A DNA stretch of 64,000 nucleotides from Lolium rigidum (GCF_022539505.1 NC_061511.1:32312620-32376619), one strand, 5' to 3'. Shown: positions 34,756-48,314, counted from the stretch's first letter. Notes: generated by a model from the letters alone, not told the origin. Numbers and translations: made by a program.

Positions 34756-35870
34756 TCTAAATTACCCAACAAACTGTATCACTAGATGTGTCCCTGAAAA
34801 TGCTACATGCCTATTTTCTCAAGTTAAACCACCACTACTGTACTAAAATCACGAGCTCTTCCAAAACCACTTCCTGTATTCCCCTAAATAACAAAAGAAA
34901 ACAGTGTGAACGCTACATATCCTTTGAAATAAGATTCTCAAATCGCAGTAATTCAGAATGCACCCCCAGAGGTTCATTCAATGAATTATCCTGCAGAAAC
35001 ACTGGGAGGGTGCAAGCTTTTGGGAGGCCAATGCGTGGTGGTTGGGTTCCAAGAAACCAGCAACAACACACTGATCGCTTATTGTGATGCAATGCATTCA
35101 ATTAGTTAACTAACTGGTGAGCAGGTTCACATGTTGATCAACTTTCATGACGGCGATGTTCTGCAGGGATCATCAGTGCTTTAAACAAGAGAACAAATTA
35201 ATCTTTGCTTGCTCCAGGCACCCAGGACCATGGTGGTAATTGGTTCGACGGCCATAGGTAGTACATTGGTTAGGTTCTTATAATCAGTAAGTGCGTGTGG
35301 ACGGTGCTAACAAAACTATCTATGTACCTCTTCTTTCTTAGTGCTGGTACGCGGGCCCACACAGCTGCCCACACAGCTGCCCAGAGTTGCCAGAGTTGGC
35401 TCCGCCCCTGCCCACTATGCTCATCGCCTCCTGAACCCACTGTCACGGCCTTGTGATAACATCGTAAGCCATCTTGGTAACATCTACTAATTCGAATTTT
35501 TTAAGCGCTCAGAAGCTTACAACCATAGTGCAATTTACTTAATCTACAGATAGCACTAGAAAAACAGACCTGTACATGCTGGTTGGATCACAGATAATTA
35601 AGCGCCCTTGAACAAAATGAAACCAATGGTCCTTAACGCTGTGCTGATGCAGTAATGCTACGCCCAGCACATAAAGTGGTTAGAATCTAACTCGCTAATT
35701 CATATGGCCACATATGTTTGGAAAAATAATATGCACATCATACCAAATTCTTTACCTCAGTAACAAACCATGTACCTGAAGTCCTGGATGAGCCAGAAGA
35801 TGACATCAGGTCCTCAGTTCATAAGCAGAGCATTTTAGTTCAAAAAGCTCTTCACTCCTCAAGCAAACAT
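34756..35870. other. No gene recognised (downstream of the PPR gene)
   Basis: About 1.1 kb of non-repetitive sequence 3' of the PPR stop codon, presumably 3' UTR and intergenic DNA. Short open frames only. Confidence 0.5.
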
Positions 35871-37292
35871 TCAAGCTGAAATAAGCATATCATAATCCTC
35901 AACATCACCATCTTTCTTCATCATTCCAGTAAGATCATCAAGCTTTTCATAGATGCTAAGAGAGTCGGGGTGTTTCTTGTCCTGTACAAAAAAATGAGCT
36001 TGTTTTGTTTCCGACTGTAATCCAGCTACATCCCGGAAATTTTGTCACTCCCTTTTCTCGCATTGCTTCTCTGGCTATCTTAGCTTCACTCCAGTTACCA
36101 GCTACAGCATGTAGGCTTGAAATCAACACATATGTAGATGAGTTTTGTGGCTCCAACTCAGCAAGCTTCTTGTTTGTTGCAATTTTCCCCCTTTCTTCAT
36201 CCTTGTGCATTCGGCATGCCGCAAGGTACGTCGCCCAAATCACACCATCAGGTCTGAAGGGCAACTGGTTTATAACTTCTTGAGCCTCTTGAAGAAGACC
36301 ACCTCGTCCAAGGAGATCGATGAAACACACATAATGATCTAACCTAGGCATTAATCCATAGACTTTGCTCATAGAATCAAAGTAATGCCGGCCCTCAGAA
36401 ATTAAGCCAGCATAAGCACAAGCAATTAGGACACCCAGGAATGTAATTTCATCAAGATTTATTTGTGACTCCTGCATCTTTTGAAAAAGCATAAGCGCCT
36501 CCTTGGCATAACCATTCTTTGCAAATCCAACAACCATGGAGTTCCATAACGTGACGCTTTCCTTGTTTTTCAATTGTTTGAAGGCTTCAAAAGCTGAAAT
36601 GATATCTCCACATATGGAGTACATGTCTATAAGGGAACTAGCTGCCGTTTCATAAGAATCAAATCCAGATTTAACGATGAGACCATGTATCTCTTTTCCA
36701 ACAGTAAGAGAAGTCATTTCTGAACAAGCTTTGAGAATACTTGCAAATGTGGCCTCGTCTGAATGAACATCGTAACTCCGCATTCTCCAAAACGATAGGA
36801 ATGATTCGGAGCTGTAACCATTTTGAGCATACCCTGAAATGATAGCTGTCCACTCAAGCAGGCTTTTGTGATCTGGCACCTCTATCAAGAGTTTTTTTTG
36901 CCTCCTCAGGCATTTTGGACTTCAAATATATTCCAATCAATGAAACACCAAGGGAAGTATCATCATTCAGAAGACCAGACTTTAGTGTGTAACAATGAAC
37001 TTGTTTGCAAAGAATTGAACTGGAAAGTCCACCAGTACAACCAGAAAGAATTCTTGAAAATTTAAAATTTTGAGGGTTTTAAACCATCTCTGAGAAGCTG
37101 CTGAAATAACCGTATGGCTTCATTTTCTCTATTGTTCCGCACAAAACCTGCAATTAGAGCATTTATTGGGACTATACTACTTGCATGCCAAAACCTTCCT
37201 AGAAGAATCAATATCTCCATGTTTTGAATATAAATCAATCAGGGAGCTACCAACAGCGTGATTTGAGCAGATATTATACTACCAAGATTCAT

Positions 37293-37564
37293 TTTTTTCG
37301 ATAAGGGGGAAAAAGCCCCAGCCTCTGCATCAATCGATGCATGCGGCCCTTTATTAATCTTATTAAAGAATCCGAAATACAAACTTATTACAAATCATGG
37401 ATCGCTAAGAGTCTCGAAATAAACCAGCCATCTGAAAAAAGAAAGAAAAACAAGCCGCCACAAGATCTTTATGTGAGCCGCCTGTCAATACGCCAGCCGC
37501 ACCGGCTGTAGAAATCCCGAGCTACCGTCGCCAACCGGTTGCACCCAATATCCATGTCCTGGCG
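37293..37564 (-). mobile_element. 5'-truncated LINE/SINE-type fragment, 272 bp
   Basis: On the minus strand it ends GCTTTTTCCCCCTTATCGAAAAAAA, the standard 3' end of grass non-LTR elements with a short A tail. It is flanked by GATTCAT on both sides (37286-37292 and 37565-37571), lies within the third PPR piece and interrupts its frame. Confidence 0.8.
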
Positions 37565-39925
37565 GATTCATCTGTTTGAGCATATGGATTGCTTCTTCCT
37601 CCTCTCCACATTATGTGCAAGTCCAACAATAAGGGCATTCCATGATACACTATCCTTGTAAGCCATCAGATTGAATATTGTTTTTGCATCATCTATAGCT
37701 CCAAATTTCGAGTACATATCTAGCGTTGCATTAGCAACAAACAAGCTTGCATCCATGCGATTCTTGATTGCCACACAGTGCACATGCCTTCCCAACCAAT
37801 GGGAACCCATGTAGGCGCACGCACCAAGGTACAGTGACGAACGTAAACTCATCTGCCTCAAGGCCAAGCCTAAACATATACCGAAACATTCGGATGGCCT
37901 CTTCTTGAAGCTCGTTTCTAACAAGCCCATTATTTTCGAGAATACACCATGGAGAGGTGGAGAGGTGTATCAATCATATAGAAGGGGTGCCAAGAGGCAA
38001 AAAGGGCTGCCAACAAGAGGTGGCAGGTCCTCACCCTAAGCCTACTCTCCCAATTGCCACGGTGTAGCTACAGGTTCAGGAAAAACAAAGAAAGAGCTGC
38101 GGAAAAGCTTCGCAAGCTTCCACCTATCGCACTCCTCCCTAATCTTCTCCTTGATGCAAGCCTGAGATGGAGCCGCCCCATTGAAGACCACGTCATTCCG
38201 GTGCCTCCATATGCACCAGAACACCAAGATGATGGCCGTCCACAGGTCCCGCTGGTGAGTCCGCGGGCAGGACCTGGACGTCCACCACTCCACAATGCCT
38301 GAATCAGCCACCGGAAGCCAGTCCGTCTTGTCCCACTGCCGGAGGACCCACATCCAAACCTCCCGCGCGACGACACATCCAAGGAGAAGGTGCTGCAGCG
38401 TCTCCGGCTCCTGATCGCAAAGGGGGCAAGCCGCGGGGGCCGGCAGACCACGGCGTAGCAGTCTGTCCGCCGTCCAGCAGCGGTTCTTCGACACCAGCCA
38501 TGCGAAGAACTTGCAACTGTAGGGCGCTCTGGAACGCCAGATCTCATCCACCACTGGGGCTCTGATAGTCCCGCCAAAGAAAGCCTCGTAGGCTGACTTG
38601 GAAGAGTAGCAGCCGTCGCTAGTCCACCTCCAAACTAACTTATCCTCTCGATCGGGGTCGAGGACGACAGAGGCTAGTCTGTGCCACAACAAAAAGAACT
38701 CGGGTAGAGCTCGCTCACCCAAATCCGGACCGCAGTCCAGGAGCCACCCACCTGCCAGTCCTTCTTTGACAGAACGGGCATTGGCCCTCCGCTTGGAGAC
38801 CATCAGGGCCACATGTGGAGCTATGTCCTCCACCTTCTCTCCTCCCAGCCACCTGTCTTTCCAAAACCGCGCCCGCTCTCCATTGCCCAACTCGTAGTAA
38901 GTAGCAGCGTCAACAATCGCGGAGCACAGGCTGGGCGTTTGGATGTTAAAATCTGCCCAAGCCTTGGATGGATCCACCTTCTGGAGCCACGACCACCGAC
39001 ATCTAAGTGCCAGGTTGAGGAGTTTGAGGTTAGGAATCCCCAAACCACCCAGCAGCTTAGGCGAGGCCACCTTGTCCCACGCTACCAAACAATGTCCTCC
39101 CTTGACCTCTCTCCGGCCTTTCCACATGAAAGCCCTACTAATCTTGAGAAGCGACTCAAGAACCTTGGGAGGAATGTCCAACGACATCATGGCGTGAATG
39201 GGAATCGCACATAACGTCGTCTGAACAAGGATTGTCCTCCCCCCTCTGGTGAGAAGGTTCGCACACCACGGTTGCAGCCTGCCGGCCGCACTGTCCACGA
39301 GGGGCTGAAGCTGGGCCGCCGTCACCTTTCGAAGCCCCAGGGGAAGGCCCAGGTACTTTAAGGGGAAGGAGGCAACCTCACAGCCCAAGATCGAACGCGC
39401 AAGATCCACTTGCTCCACCGAGCAACGAATGGGGTGGATGGAGCATTTGGCGAGGTTGGTGCGGAGCCCCGATGCCACCCCAAAGTCATCCACAATGGAG
39501 GCACAAGTTAGGAGGTCACCTTTCCTAGGCCTGATGAAGGTGACCACGTCGTCGGCGTACATGGAGGTGCGGTGTCGGAATCCACTCGGGGCCAACTCCG
39601 AGAGGAGACCATCTGCCGCCGCCCGCTCAAACAGCAGATGCAGGACATCCATGACCGTGTCGAACAGCAGGGGGGAAAGGGGGTCGCCCTGCCGAAGGCC
39701 ACGCCGGTTATAGATAAGGCCACCTGCCACCCCATTCACCACCACTCGAGTCGACGCAGAGCCGAGCAGCCCACAAACCATGGTGATCCACTTGTGTCCA
39801 AAGCCAAGCTTCTCCAGGACTTCAAGAAGAAAAGCCCAGTCCACTGTGTCAAAGGCCTTGGTGATGTCCAACTTCAACAGAATGGCATCCGTCTTCCGCG
39901 CATGCAGCTTGCGGGCCGTGCATTG

Positions 39926-41437
39926 TGATACGTCCAATTTGCATCACTATTTTATATCATAATTTGCTGTTATTCATTGATATATTTCATATTGGGACAC
40001 AATACTTATGTTATTTCATCTATTTTTCATGTTTCATGATTATTTGGAGATCGAGCACCGGAGCCAGGATTCTGCTGGAAAAAGCACCGTCAGGATGCAA
40101 TATTTCGGAAGATCAACTGTGGAAGGAAGTTTTACAGAAACTCCTATTTTTCCAGATGACGGAGGAAGCCAGAAGGGGGAGCCAGCTGGACCCATGGTGG
40201 GCCCACACCATAGGGTGGCGCGGCCCATGGCCTGGCCGCGCCACCATGTGGTGTGGGGCCCCCTTGGCCTCTTTCGCCTCCTTTTCTTCGCGAAACCCTT
40301 CGTCCCGAAGACCTAAGCCACAGAGGAATCCTCACGAAGGGTTACGGCCGCCTCGCGGGGCGGAGAACACCCGAGAGAAAAGAGCTCTCCGGCGGGCAGG
40401 AATCCGCCGGGGAAATTCCCTCCCGGAGGGGAAATCGACGCCATCGTCACCGCCATCGAGCTGGACATCATCTCCATCACCATCATCATCATCTCCACCA
40501 TCATCACCGCCATCTCCACCGCTGGACATCGTCACCGCTGTAGCAATTTGGGTTTGATCTTGATTGTTTGATAGGGGAAACTCTCCCGATACTGATTTCT
40601 ACTTGTTGTTTATGCTATTGAGTGAAACCATTGAACCAAGGTCTATGTTCAGATTGTTATTCATCATCATATCACCTCTGATCATGTTCCATATGATGTC
40701 TCGTGAGTAGTTCGTTTAGTTCTTGAGGACATGGGTGAAGTCTAATTGTTAGTAGTGAACTATGGTTGAGTAATATTCAATGTTATGATATTTAAGTTGT
40801 GGTGTTATTCTTCTAGTGGTGTCGTGTGAACGTCGACTACACGACACTTCACCATTTATGGGCCTAGGGGAATGCATCTTGTACTCGTTTGCCAATTGCG
40901 GGGTTGCCGGAGTGACGAAACCCGAGCCCCCGTTGGTATATCGATGCGAGGAGGGATCGCAGGATCTCGCAGTTTAAGGCTGTGGTTAGATTTATCTTAA
41001 TTACTTTCTTGTAGTTGCGGATGCTTGCAAGGGGTATAATCACAAGTATGTATTAGTCCTAGGAAGGGCGGTACATTAGCATAGGTTCACCCACACAACA
41101 CTTATCAAAACAATGAAGATTAATCAGCTGTATGTAGCGAAAGCACTAGACTAAAATCCCGTGTGTCCTCGAGAACGTTTGGTCTTTATAAGTAAACAAA
41201 CCGGCTTGTCCTTTGTGCTAAAAAGGATTGGGCCACTCGCTGCAATTATTTCTCTCGCATTTTACTTACTCGTACTTTATTCATCTGTTACATCAAAACC
41301 CCCTGAATACTTGTCTGTGAGCATTACAGTGAATCCTTCATCAAAACTGCTTGTCAACACCTTCTGCTCCTCATTGGGATCGACATTCTTACTTATCGAA
41401 GATACTACGATACACCCCCTATACTTGTGGGTCATCA
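39926..41437 (+). repeat. 5' LTR of Gypsy-2
   Basis: TGATACGTCCAATTTG ... TTGTGGGTCATCA. Contains the promoter of the element; the transcription start is not determinable by eye. Confidence 0.95.
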
Positions 41438-41448
41438 AGACTATTTTC

Positions 41449-41465
41449 TGGCGCCGTTGCCGGGA
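41449..41465 (+). other. Primer binding site of Gypsy-2 (tRNA-Asp)
   Basis: TGGCGCCGTTGCCGGGA, identical to the Gypsy-1 site except for one missing G, 11 bp after the LTR. Confidence 0.88.
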
Positions 41466-41552
41466 GTGAAGCGCTATTGGTAAGCGGAATTGGTAAGGAA
41501 AACCTTTACTTGTTTGTGCTGATTTTATTTCAGCCTGCTGCTATAAGTCATT

Positions 41553-42620
41553 ATGGAGAGATCTTCTCTTCAATTTCTATTTGGGAAATCCACTACTACT
41601 GCAACGGTAGTGGATGAGGCGCCAGGTGAGGAAGTAATACCATATAAAATACCTACGAAAATTATTGAACATGTTATGGATAACCGCTATGAAGGGGATG
41701 GAACTGTCCATCCTGGTGATCATTTACTGTTTTTGCATGAATTATGCGGGTTATTCAAATGTGCAGGTATTGCTATGAACGAAGTTAGGAAGAAGCTATT
41801 CTCTATATCGCTGTCTGGTAAAGCGGCGCATTGGTATAAATTGCTGAAGAATGGTGATTCTCTTGACTGGGAGGACATTGTGCCTTTATTTTATTCCAAA
41901 TTTTATCCTCCAAGTGAAATTCACAAAGATCGGAACCGCATATATAATTTCTGGCCTCATGATGGAGAGAGTATTGCCCAAGCTTGGGGAGATTGAAGTC
42001 TTTAATGCTCAAATGCCCCATTCATGAGCTTCCTGGTAATGTTATTATTGATAATTTCTATGCAAGACTTTCTTTTCAAGACAAGACCTTGCTGGATACT
42101 TCTTGTTCTGGATCATTTACACGCAACAAAGAAGAGTTTAAAAGGGACCTTCTTGATCGGATCCAAGAAAATACTGAAGGTTGGGAGAACGACAAAGATA
42201 GAGAATCAGGTATAATTTATGATTATAAATGCATTGAAGCTTTTATGGATACTGATACATTTCGTAATATTAGTGCTACATATGGTCTTGATTCTCAAGT
42301 TGCTGCAAACCTTTATAAAGCTTTTGCCTCTCATTATGAATTGCCTAAGAAGAATTTTGATAAGTATCATGAACCATACAAAGATAGAATTGATTCATCT
42401 ATTAATAAATGCGTTGTAATTGAAACTGCTGATCGTGTTATTCCTGAAGTTTATATTGAAAAAACTCCTTTTCCTGCTAAAATGAAAGAGTACTCTGTTA
42501 TAAATAGTGCGGTTCATAAAAGTGAAAAGAAATCTAGAGAACCTGAAGAACAAATAAAAGTTGAACCTGCTATTGCCATAGTTAAAGATCTTGTGACTGA
42601 AAATGTGGAGGACGGTCATA
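41553..42620 (+). pseudogene. Gypsy-2 gag region, one frameshift
   Basis: Start MERSSLQFLFGKSTTTATVV at 41553. The capsid core is as in Gypsy-1. The frame is lost at about 41986, where Gypsy-1 has one more G in a G run (AWGRLKSL becomes AWGD-stop), and continues from 41984 in the next frame into pol. The single G deletion alone separates gag from an otherwise continuous gag-pol frame. Confidence 0.88.
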
Positions 42621-45600
42621 TTATTTTCTGTGAAGATGCTTCTAATATTGTTTCACATCCTAATAAACCCAAACAAGCTAGTGTTCCTATGCTATCTGTT
42701 AAAATTGGTGATCATTGCTATTATGGTCTATGTGATATTGGTGCAAGTGTTAGTGCTATACCTTATGAGCTATACACGGAGATTATGCACGAAATTGATT
42801 CTTGTGAACTTGAAGATATTGATGTGGTTATTCAGCTGGCTAATAGAGAAACTATTTCTCCAATTGGTATTGTTCGAGATGTGGAAGTTCTATGTGGTAA
42901 GATTAAATATCCTGCTGACTTTTTGGTACTTGGTTCTGCTGCTAGTGATTATTGTCCTATCATTTTTGGTAGACCTTTTCTAAATACTTGTGGAGCTATT
43001 ATAGATTGCAAGAAAGAGAAAATTTTGACTAAATTTGCTGGTGAATCTTATGAGTTTAACTTCTCTAAATTCACCAAAACTCCTTATAAAGCTGATTTGC
43101 CTAGTAATGATTTTAAAATGGAGCAGTGTGCATCTATTGTTCTTGTTCCTAATAATCCTTTGCAGCAACATTTGGAGGATAGCGAGAGCGAAGTTTTTAG
43201 GAAAGAAAGAGATGAGCTTGAGGAGATTTTTCTTCGCCAACCTATTCTCAAGCATGATTTACCGGTGGAAGACTTGGGTACAACACCGCCACCAAAGGAA
43301 GATCCTGTTTTTGATTTAAAGCCTTTGCTCGATAATCTTAAATATGCTCATATTGATGATAAGAAAATATATCCTGTTGTTATTAGTTCTAAGCTTACAG
43401 AGTTTGAAGAAGAAAGATTATTGCAAATATTGAAGAAACACCGAGGTGCTATTGGCTATACTCTTGATGACTTGAAGGGGATTTCTCCCTCTATTTGCCA
43501 ACATGCCATTAATGTGGAAGATGATGCGAAGCCAGTTGTTGAACCTCAGCGTCGTCTAATTCCCAAGATGAAGGATGTGGTAAGAAATGAGGTATTACGA
43601 CTTCTTGAAGCTGGTATTATATATCCTATTGCTGATAGTAGATGGGTTAGTCCTGTGCATTGTGTTCCTAAGAAAGGAGGGATGACTGTTGTGCCTAATG
43701 ATAATGATGAGCTCATACCTCAAAGAGTAGTTGTAGGGTATAGAATGTGCATTGATTATCGAAAAGTTAATAAAGTTACTAAGAAAGATCATTACCCTTT
43801 ACCATTTATTGATCAAATGCTAGAAAGGTTATCTAAAAATACTCATTTTTGTTTTCTTGATGGTTATTACGGGTTTTCACAAATTGCTTCGTTAAAGCTA
43901 AAGATCAAGAGAAAACCACTTTTACTTGTCCCTATGGAACTTATGCTTATAGGCGTATGCCTTTTGGTTTATGTAATGCTCCTGCTACTTTTCAAAGATG
44001 CATGTCTGCTATTTTTCATGGTTTTTGTGAGAGTATTGTGGAAGTATTCATGGATGATTTTTCTGTCTACGGGAATTCTTTTGATAGTTGCTTGCGAAAC
44101 CTTGATAAAGTTTTGCGAGAGATGTGAAGAAACTAACCTTGTTCTTAATTGGGAGAAATGCCACTTTATGGTTAATGAAGGAATTGTATTGGGACATAAA
44201 ATTTCCGAGAGAGGTATCGAAGTTGATAGAGCTAAAGTTGAAGCTATTGAGAAGATGCCCTATCCAAGGGATGTTAAAGGTATTCGTAGTGTTCTTGGTC
44301 ATGTTGGGTTTTATAGGAGATTTATTAAAGATTTCTCCAAGATTTCAAAGCCTCGTACTAATCTTCTTCAAAAAGATGTACCTTTTGTTTTTGATGATGA
44401 TTGTAAGGAAGTTTTTGAAACTCTAAAGAAAGCCTTAACAAGCTGCTCCTATAGTTGAACCTCCTGATTGGAATTTACCATTTGAGATTATGTGTGATGC
44501 TAGTGATTTTCTTTGTAGGCGCTGTTCTTGGACAGCGAGTAGATAAAAAATTAAATGTTATTCATTATGCTAGCAAGACTCTTGATTCTGCTCAAAGAAA
44601 TTATGCTACTACTGAAAAAGAATTGTTAGCTGTAGTCTTTGCTTGTGATAAATTTAGATCTTATATTGCTGATTCAAAAGTTACAATTCATACTGATCAT
44701 GCTGCAATTAGATACCTTATGACAAAGAAAGATGCTAAGCCGAGGCTTATTAGATGGGTACTTCTTTTAAACCTCCATCAGTCATAATATATCTAGGAAC
44801 TGCAAATCTAGGAAAAATAACATCTAAAAGCATTTTTAAAGAGGTCTCACCATCAGCACTTTTTGTAGGTATGGCTTCCACCCATTTAGTAACATAATCA
44901 ACAACAACAAGTATATGAGTGTTACCTTTCGAAGAGGGAAAAGGTCCCATGAAGTCAAATCCCCAACAATCAAACGGTTCAATAACAAGAGTATAATTCA
45001 TAGGCATTTCATTGCGTCTGGAGATATTACCAACCCTTTGACTTATCACCCTCAAAGAATTAATCATAGAATTGCTTCTGCTTATCACCCTCAAAGTAGT
45101 GGTCAAGTAGAACTTTCAAATAGAGAAATTAAATCTATCTTGCAGAAAACTGTTAATAAATCTAGAAAGAATTGGGCTGGTAAATTGAAAGATGCACTAT
45201 GGGCTTATAGAACTGCTTATAAAAACCCCATGGGAATGTCACCTTATAAAATGGTTTACGGAAAAGCTTGTCATTTACCTTTAGAACTAGAACACAAAGC
45301 TTATCGGGCTGTTAGAGAATTAAATAAAGATCCTAAACTTGCCGGTGATAAGAGGTTGCTACAATTAAGTTCTCTAGATGAATGGAGAAGTGAAGCTTAT
45401 GAAAATGCTAAACTCTTTAAAGAAAAAGTTAAAAAATGGCATGATAGAAGGATCATCAAAAGAGAGTTTAATATTGGGGATAAAGTCCTATTGTATCGGT
45501 CTCGTCTCGGATTCTTTGCGGGGAAATTACTCTCGAAATGGGAAGGACCATATGTTGTTGAGGAGGTGTATCGTTCGGGAGCGAGTTAAAATTAGCTCTC

Positions 45601-45761
45601 TCCAAGGCAATGCTACGCAAGTGGTGAATGGACAAAGACTCAAGCATTATATCTCGGGTGATTCTTATAATGTTGATGTTGATATTATTCGAGTGGAAAC
45701 ACCGGAGGCTTTCATCAAGGGACAAATTGACGATCCGCAGAACTCAACTTTGAATAGGTAA
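42621..45761 (+). pseudogene. Gypsy-2 pol, frameshifted, with rearranged integrase
   Basis: Aspartic protease motif in YYGLCDIGASVSAIPYELY (about 42720). RT from about 43500 (MCIDYRKVNKVTKKDHYPLPF), then two opposite frameshifts at about 43883 and 44117 that leave the YGTYAYRRMPFG and FMDD parts in another frame; the second lies at a CGAG where Gypsy-1 has CAG. After another shift near 44440, RNase H follows ([31 protein letters not shown]) up to about 44760. The integrase zinc domain is deleted and its catalytic core is inverted (44770-45042). The sequence then resumes at [21 protein letters not shown] and runs to the C-terminal end at 45761. Confidence 0.88.
44770..45042 (-). pseudogene. 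Inverted integrase core segment within Gypsy-2
   Basis: On the minus strand this segment encodes [43 protein letters not shown] and PRYIMTDGG, matching Gypsy-1 integrase (about 9430-9702). The surrounding pol is on the plus strand. The word CTTATCACCCTCAAAG occurs at the right junction (45042-45057) and again at its proper place (45079-45094). Confidence 0.92.
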
Positions 45762-46094
45762 CAGTACTGGTAATGAAAAGTTCGCGATTTACTCTCCGAA
45801 CATTATTTTTGTTGTTTTTGGAAAATACGAAAAATTACGAGTTCGAAACGGAGTGGAAAGGACGCACGAGGGCGTGTCACCATAGGCCGGCGCGGCCTGG
45901 CACAGGCCGCGCCGACCTATGGTCCAGCCGCCTCGTCGCCCCTTTCCGACTCTGGTTCGATCTGGTACTTTCCGTTTGTTCTGAAAACTTTTATTATAAA
46001 ATCCCCCGGACCCCTGGAGGTCCGTATATCGTTCTCTCGACGTGTTTTGTTTCGAGCTGTTTCTGTCAGGATCTATTTTCAGTCTAGAGGCACC

Positions 46095-46550
46095 ATGGTC
46101 TCCAAGAACAAAGGCAAGGGGCTTTCGGAGGAAGAAGTAAAGGAGGTGCCATCAAGACAAGATCAGCAAGCCGGAGGGAGCAAGCAAATCTTGGTGGGAT
46201 CTGTTGACACTCAACGTTCTTTTTCTCATAACTTGCAGGGACCTCTACCACCCGCTCCTAGCCTCGACTCCTTCCCCATGATGGAAGAAGTTCTACGGAT
46301 TACTGATGAGTTTTGTGATCAATATCGGGCTTTAAGAAGAGAAGTGGAGATACTCCAGGAGGAGAATTGCCGTCTCCGAAGAATGATTGAATACCACTCG
46401 ATTCGCGTCACAAGGTCGTCATCGCCAACCTCAGATAACAATGAATCTCTTCGAATCTTAGTGCAGAATTGTCAAGCTAAGAAACTGAAGTTGAAGGAGT
46501 TTATTAAGAAGCGCGGGAAGAATTCATCACCACCATCGCCAAAGGAGTAA
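46095..46550 (+). CDS. Gypsy-2 accessory ORF, 151 codons, coiled coil, unknown function
   Basis: Start MVSKNKGKGLSEEEVKEV at 46095, preceded by the same leader as the Gypsy-1 accessory ORF. A Pro-rich middle part is followed by a heptad-rich helix (YRALRREVEILQEENCRLRR) and a basic end (KLKLKEFIKKRGKNSSPPSP). The last residues SSPPSPxE and the downstream DNA are shared with Gypsy-1, but everything between start and end is different. No membrane segment or signal peptide. The frame is open. Confidence 0.75.
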   Translation: MVSKNKGKGLSEEEVKEVPSRQDQQAGGSKQILVGSVDTQRSFSHNLQGPLPPAPSLDSFPMMEEVLRITDEFCDQYRALRREVEILQEENCRLRRMIEYHSIRVTRSSSPTSDNNESLRILVQNCQAKKLKLKEFIKKRGKNSSPPSPKE

Positions 46551-48314
46551 TCCATCATCGGTATTGGCATCCCCTTGGTTTGTTCCAAGCTTGGGGGAGT
46601 GCCGCGGTATCACATTATCATTACCCTTTTACTTTTTACTGTCAAGTAGTGTCATATCATGAGTAGGGAAGTTATCGTATAAGATGGGTTGCAGTGTGGA
46701 AGTATCTCTCCTTTAGTTTGTCTATGTATCCCTTGGTGTGAGTTATCGTTATGGAATATTAATGAGAAGTCTTATCATTTACATATTGCACACCTTATTT
46801 TAGTTTGCAATTTCTATTATATGATTGATCTTGATTTTAGTATTGGTACCACTTTGGGAGCATTAAGTAAATCTATTTGGTTTTGGCAAACTTAGCAATG
46901 GTCAATAGCAACAACACTTTGAGTTTAAGAAGAATAAAGGAAATACATGTAGAAGATATTATTATCTTTCTTATCAGTTCTTAGCTTAGTATTCTAAAAG
47001 TTAAAACTGTTTGTGCTTACAAGTAAGGTGCATGATTGTTTCTATCACATGTATATTTGTTTGTTTCCCTCAACTCCTATGCTTGCCATTTAACCTTGCT
47101 AGCCAAAGACCTGTACTGAGAGGGAATACTTCTCGTGCATACAAACCTGAACCCAAACCTATGCCATTTGTGTCCACCATACCTACCTACTACATGGTAT
47201 TGTCTGCCATTCCAAGTAAATACTTCATGTGCTACCTTTAAACAATTCAAAACTTATTACTTCTTATTTGTGTCAATGTTTTATAGCTCATGAGGAAGTA
47301 TGTGGTGTTTTATCTTTCGGTCTTGTTAGGCAGCCTCCACTAAAGGACTAGTGGCTTCATCCACTTATCCTATAATTTTGCAATAAGAGGCTGGCAACGG
47401 GGTTCCCAGCCCCAATTAATCAACTTTCATTAATGATTCTCTTCACATGTTTTGCCCTGATTCATCAGTAAGCAACTTAATTTTGCAATAGACACTCCTC
47501 TATGGTATGAGATTGTTGGAAGGCACCCGAGGATTCGGTTAGCCATGGCTTGTGTAAGCAAAGGTTGGGGGGAGTGTCACCCTTAAACAAACTAAAATAC
47601 ATGTGTAAACAAAAGAGAAAAAGGATGATCTACCTTGCTGGTAGAGATAACGTCCTTCATGGGAGCCGCTCTTTGGAGGTCTGTTTGGCAAGGGGGTTAG
47701 AGTACCCGCTACCAGTCGTTGACAACAACAAACACCTCTCAAAACCTTACTTTTATTCTCTGTATATGATTTCAAAACTGAAAAAGCTCTAGCACATGAT
47801 TTAATCTCTGCTTCCCTCTGCGAAGGGCCTGTCTTTGACTTTATGTTGAGTCAGTAAACCTATTTCCCTCCATCTCAAGCAAGCATTTGAGTTGTTGTGA
47901 TTAAACTATTATATTGTGATTTGTTTCATCATGTCTTTACTCTTTCTTGTTTAGTACAAGTTTTACCTTTAATGAATATAGCTTTGAAAGTCATCAATGA
48001 TTAATATGATTGAGTATGCAAGTTTACCATAAGCTTTAATATGAGAGCACTGCTCAATAGATGAATATAATTTGTTAAATGTTCCACGACCAAGAACAAA
48101 GTTTGCCATCACCAATTATGATTCCTTATGCACCTTTATTTGTGATTACCTTATACTTGTTTCAAGTTGAATTATATGAGGAAGTTGTTTACTATAATGT
48201 CTTGTGTGAATGAATACGATGCTTCTTGTCCGTATTTTATTTATCGACTCTTCACTCCATAAACATGTGGACCTGTTTACAGAGTTCAGTTTCGCTTGGG
48301 GACAAGCGAAGTCT
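46551..48314 (+). other. Gypsy-2 3' untranslated region
   Basis: Non-coding, parallel to 6078-7840 of Gypsy-1. Contains purine tracts AAGCTTGGGGGAGTGC (about 46590) and AAGGTTGGGGGGAGTGTC (about 47562) in addition to the true polypurine tract. Confidence 0.7.

Noticed and set aside
44750..45106. Independent minus-strand integrase gene
   Set aside because: It is an inverted fragment of Gypsy-2's own integrase, bounded by plus-strand pol on both sides.
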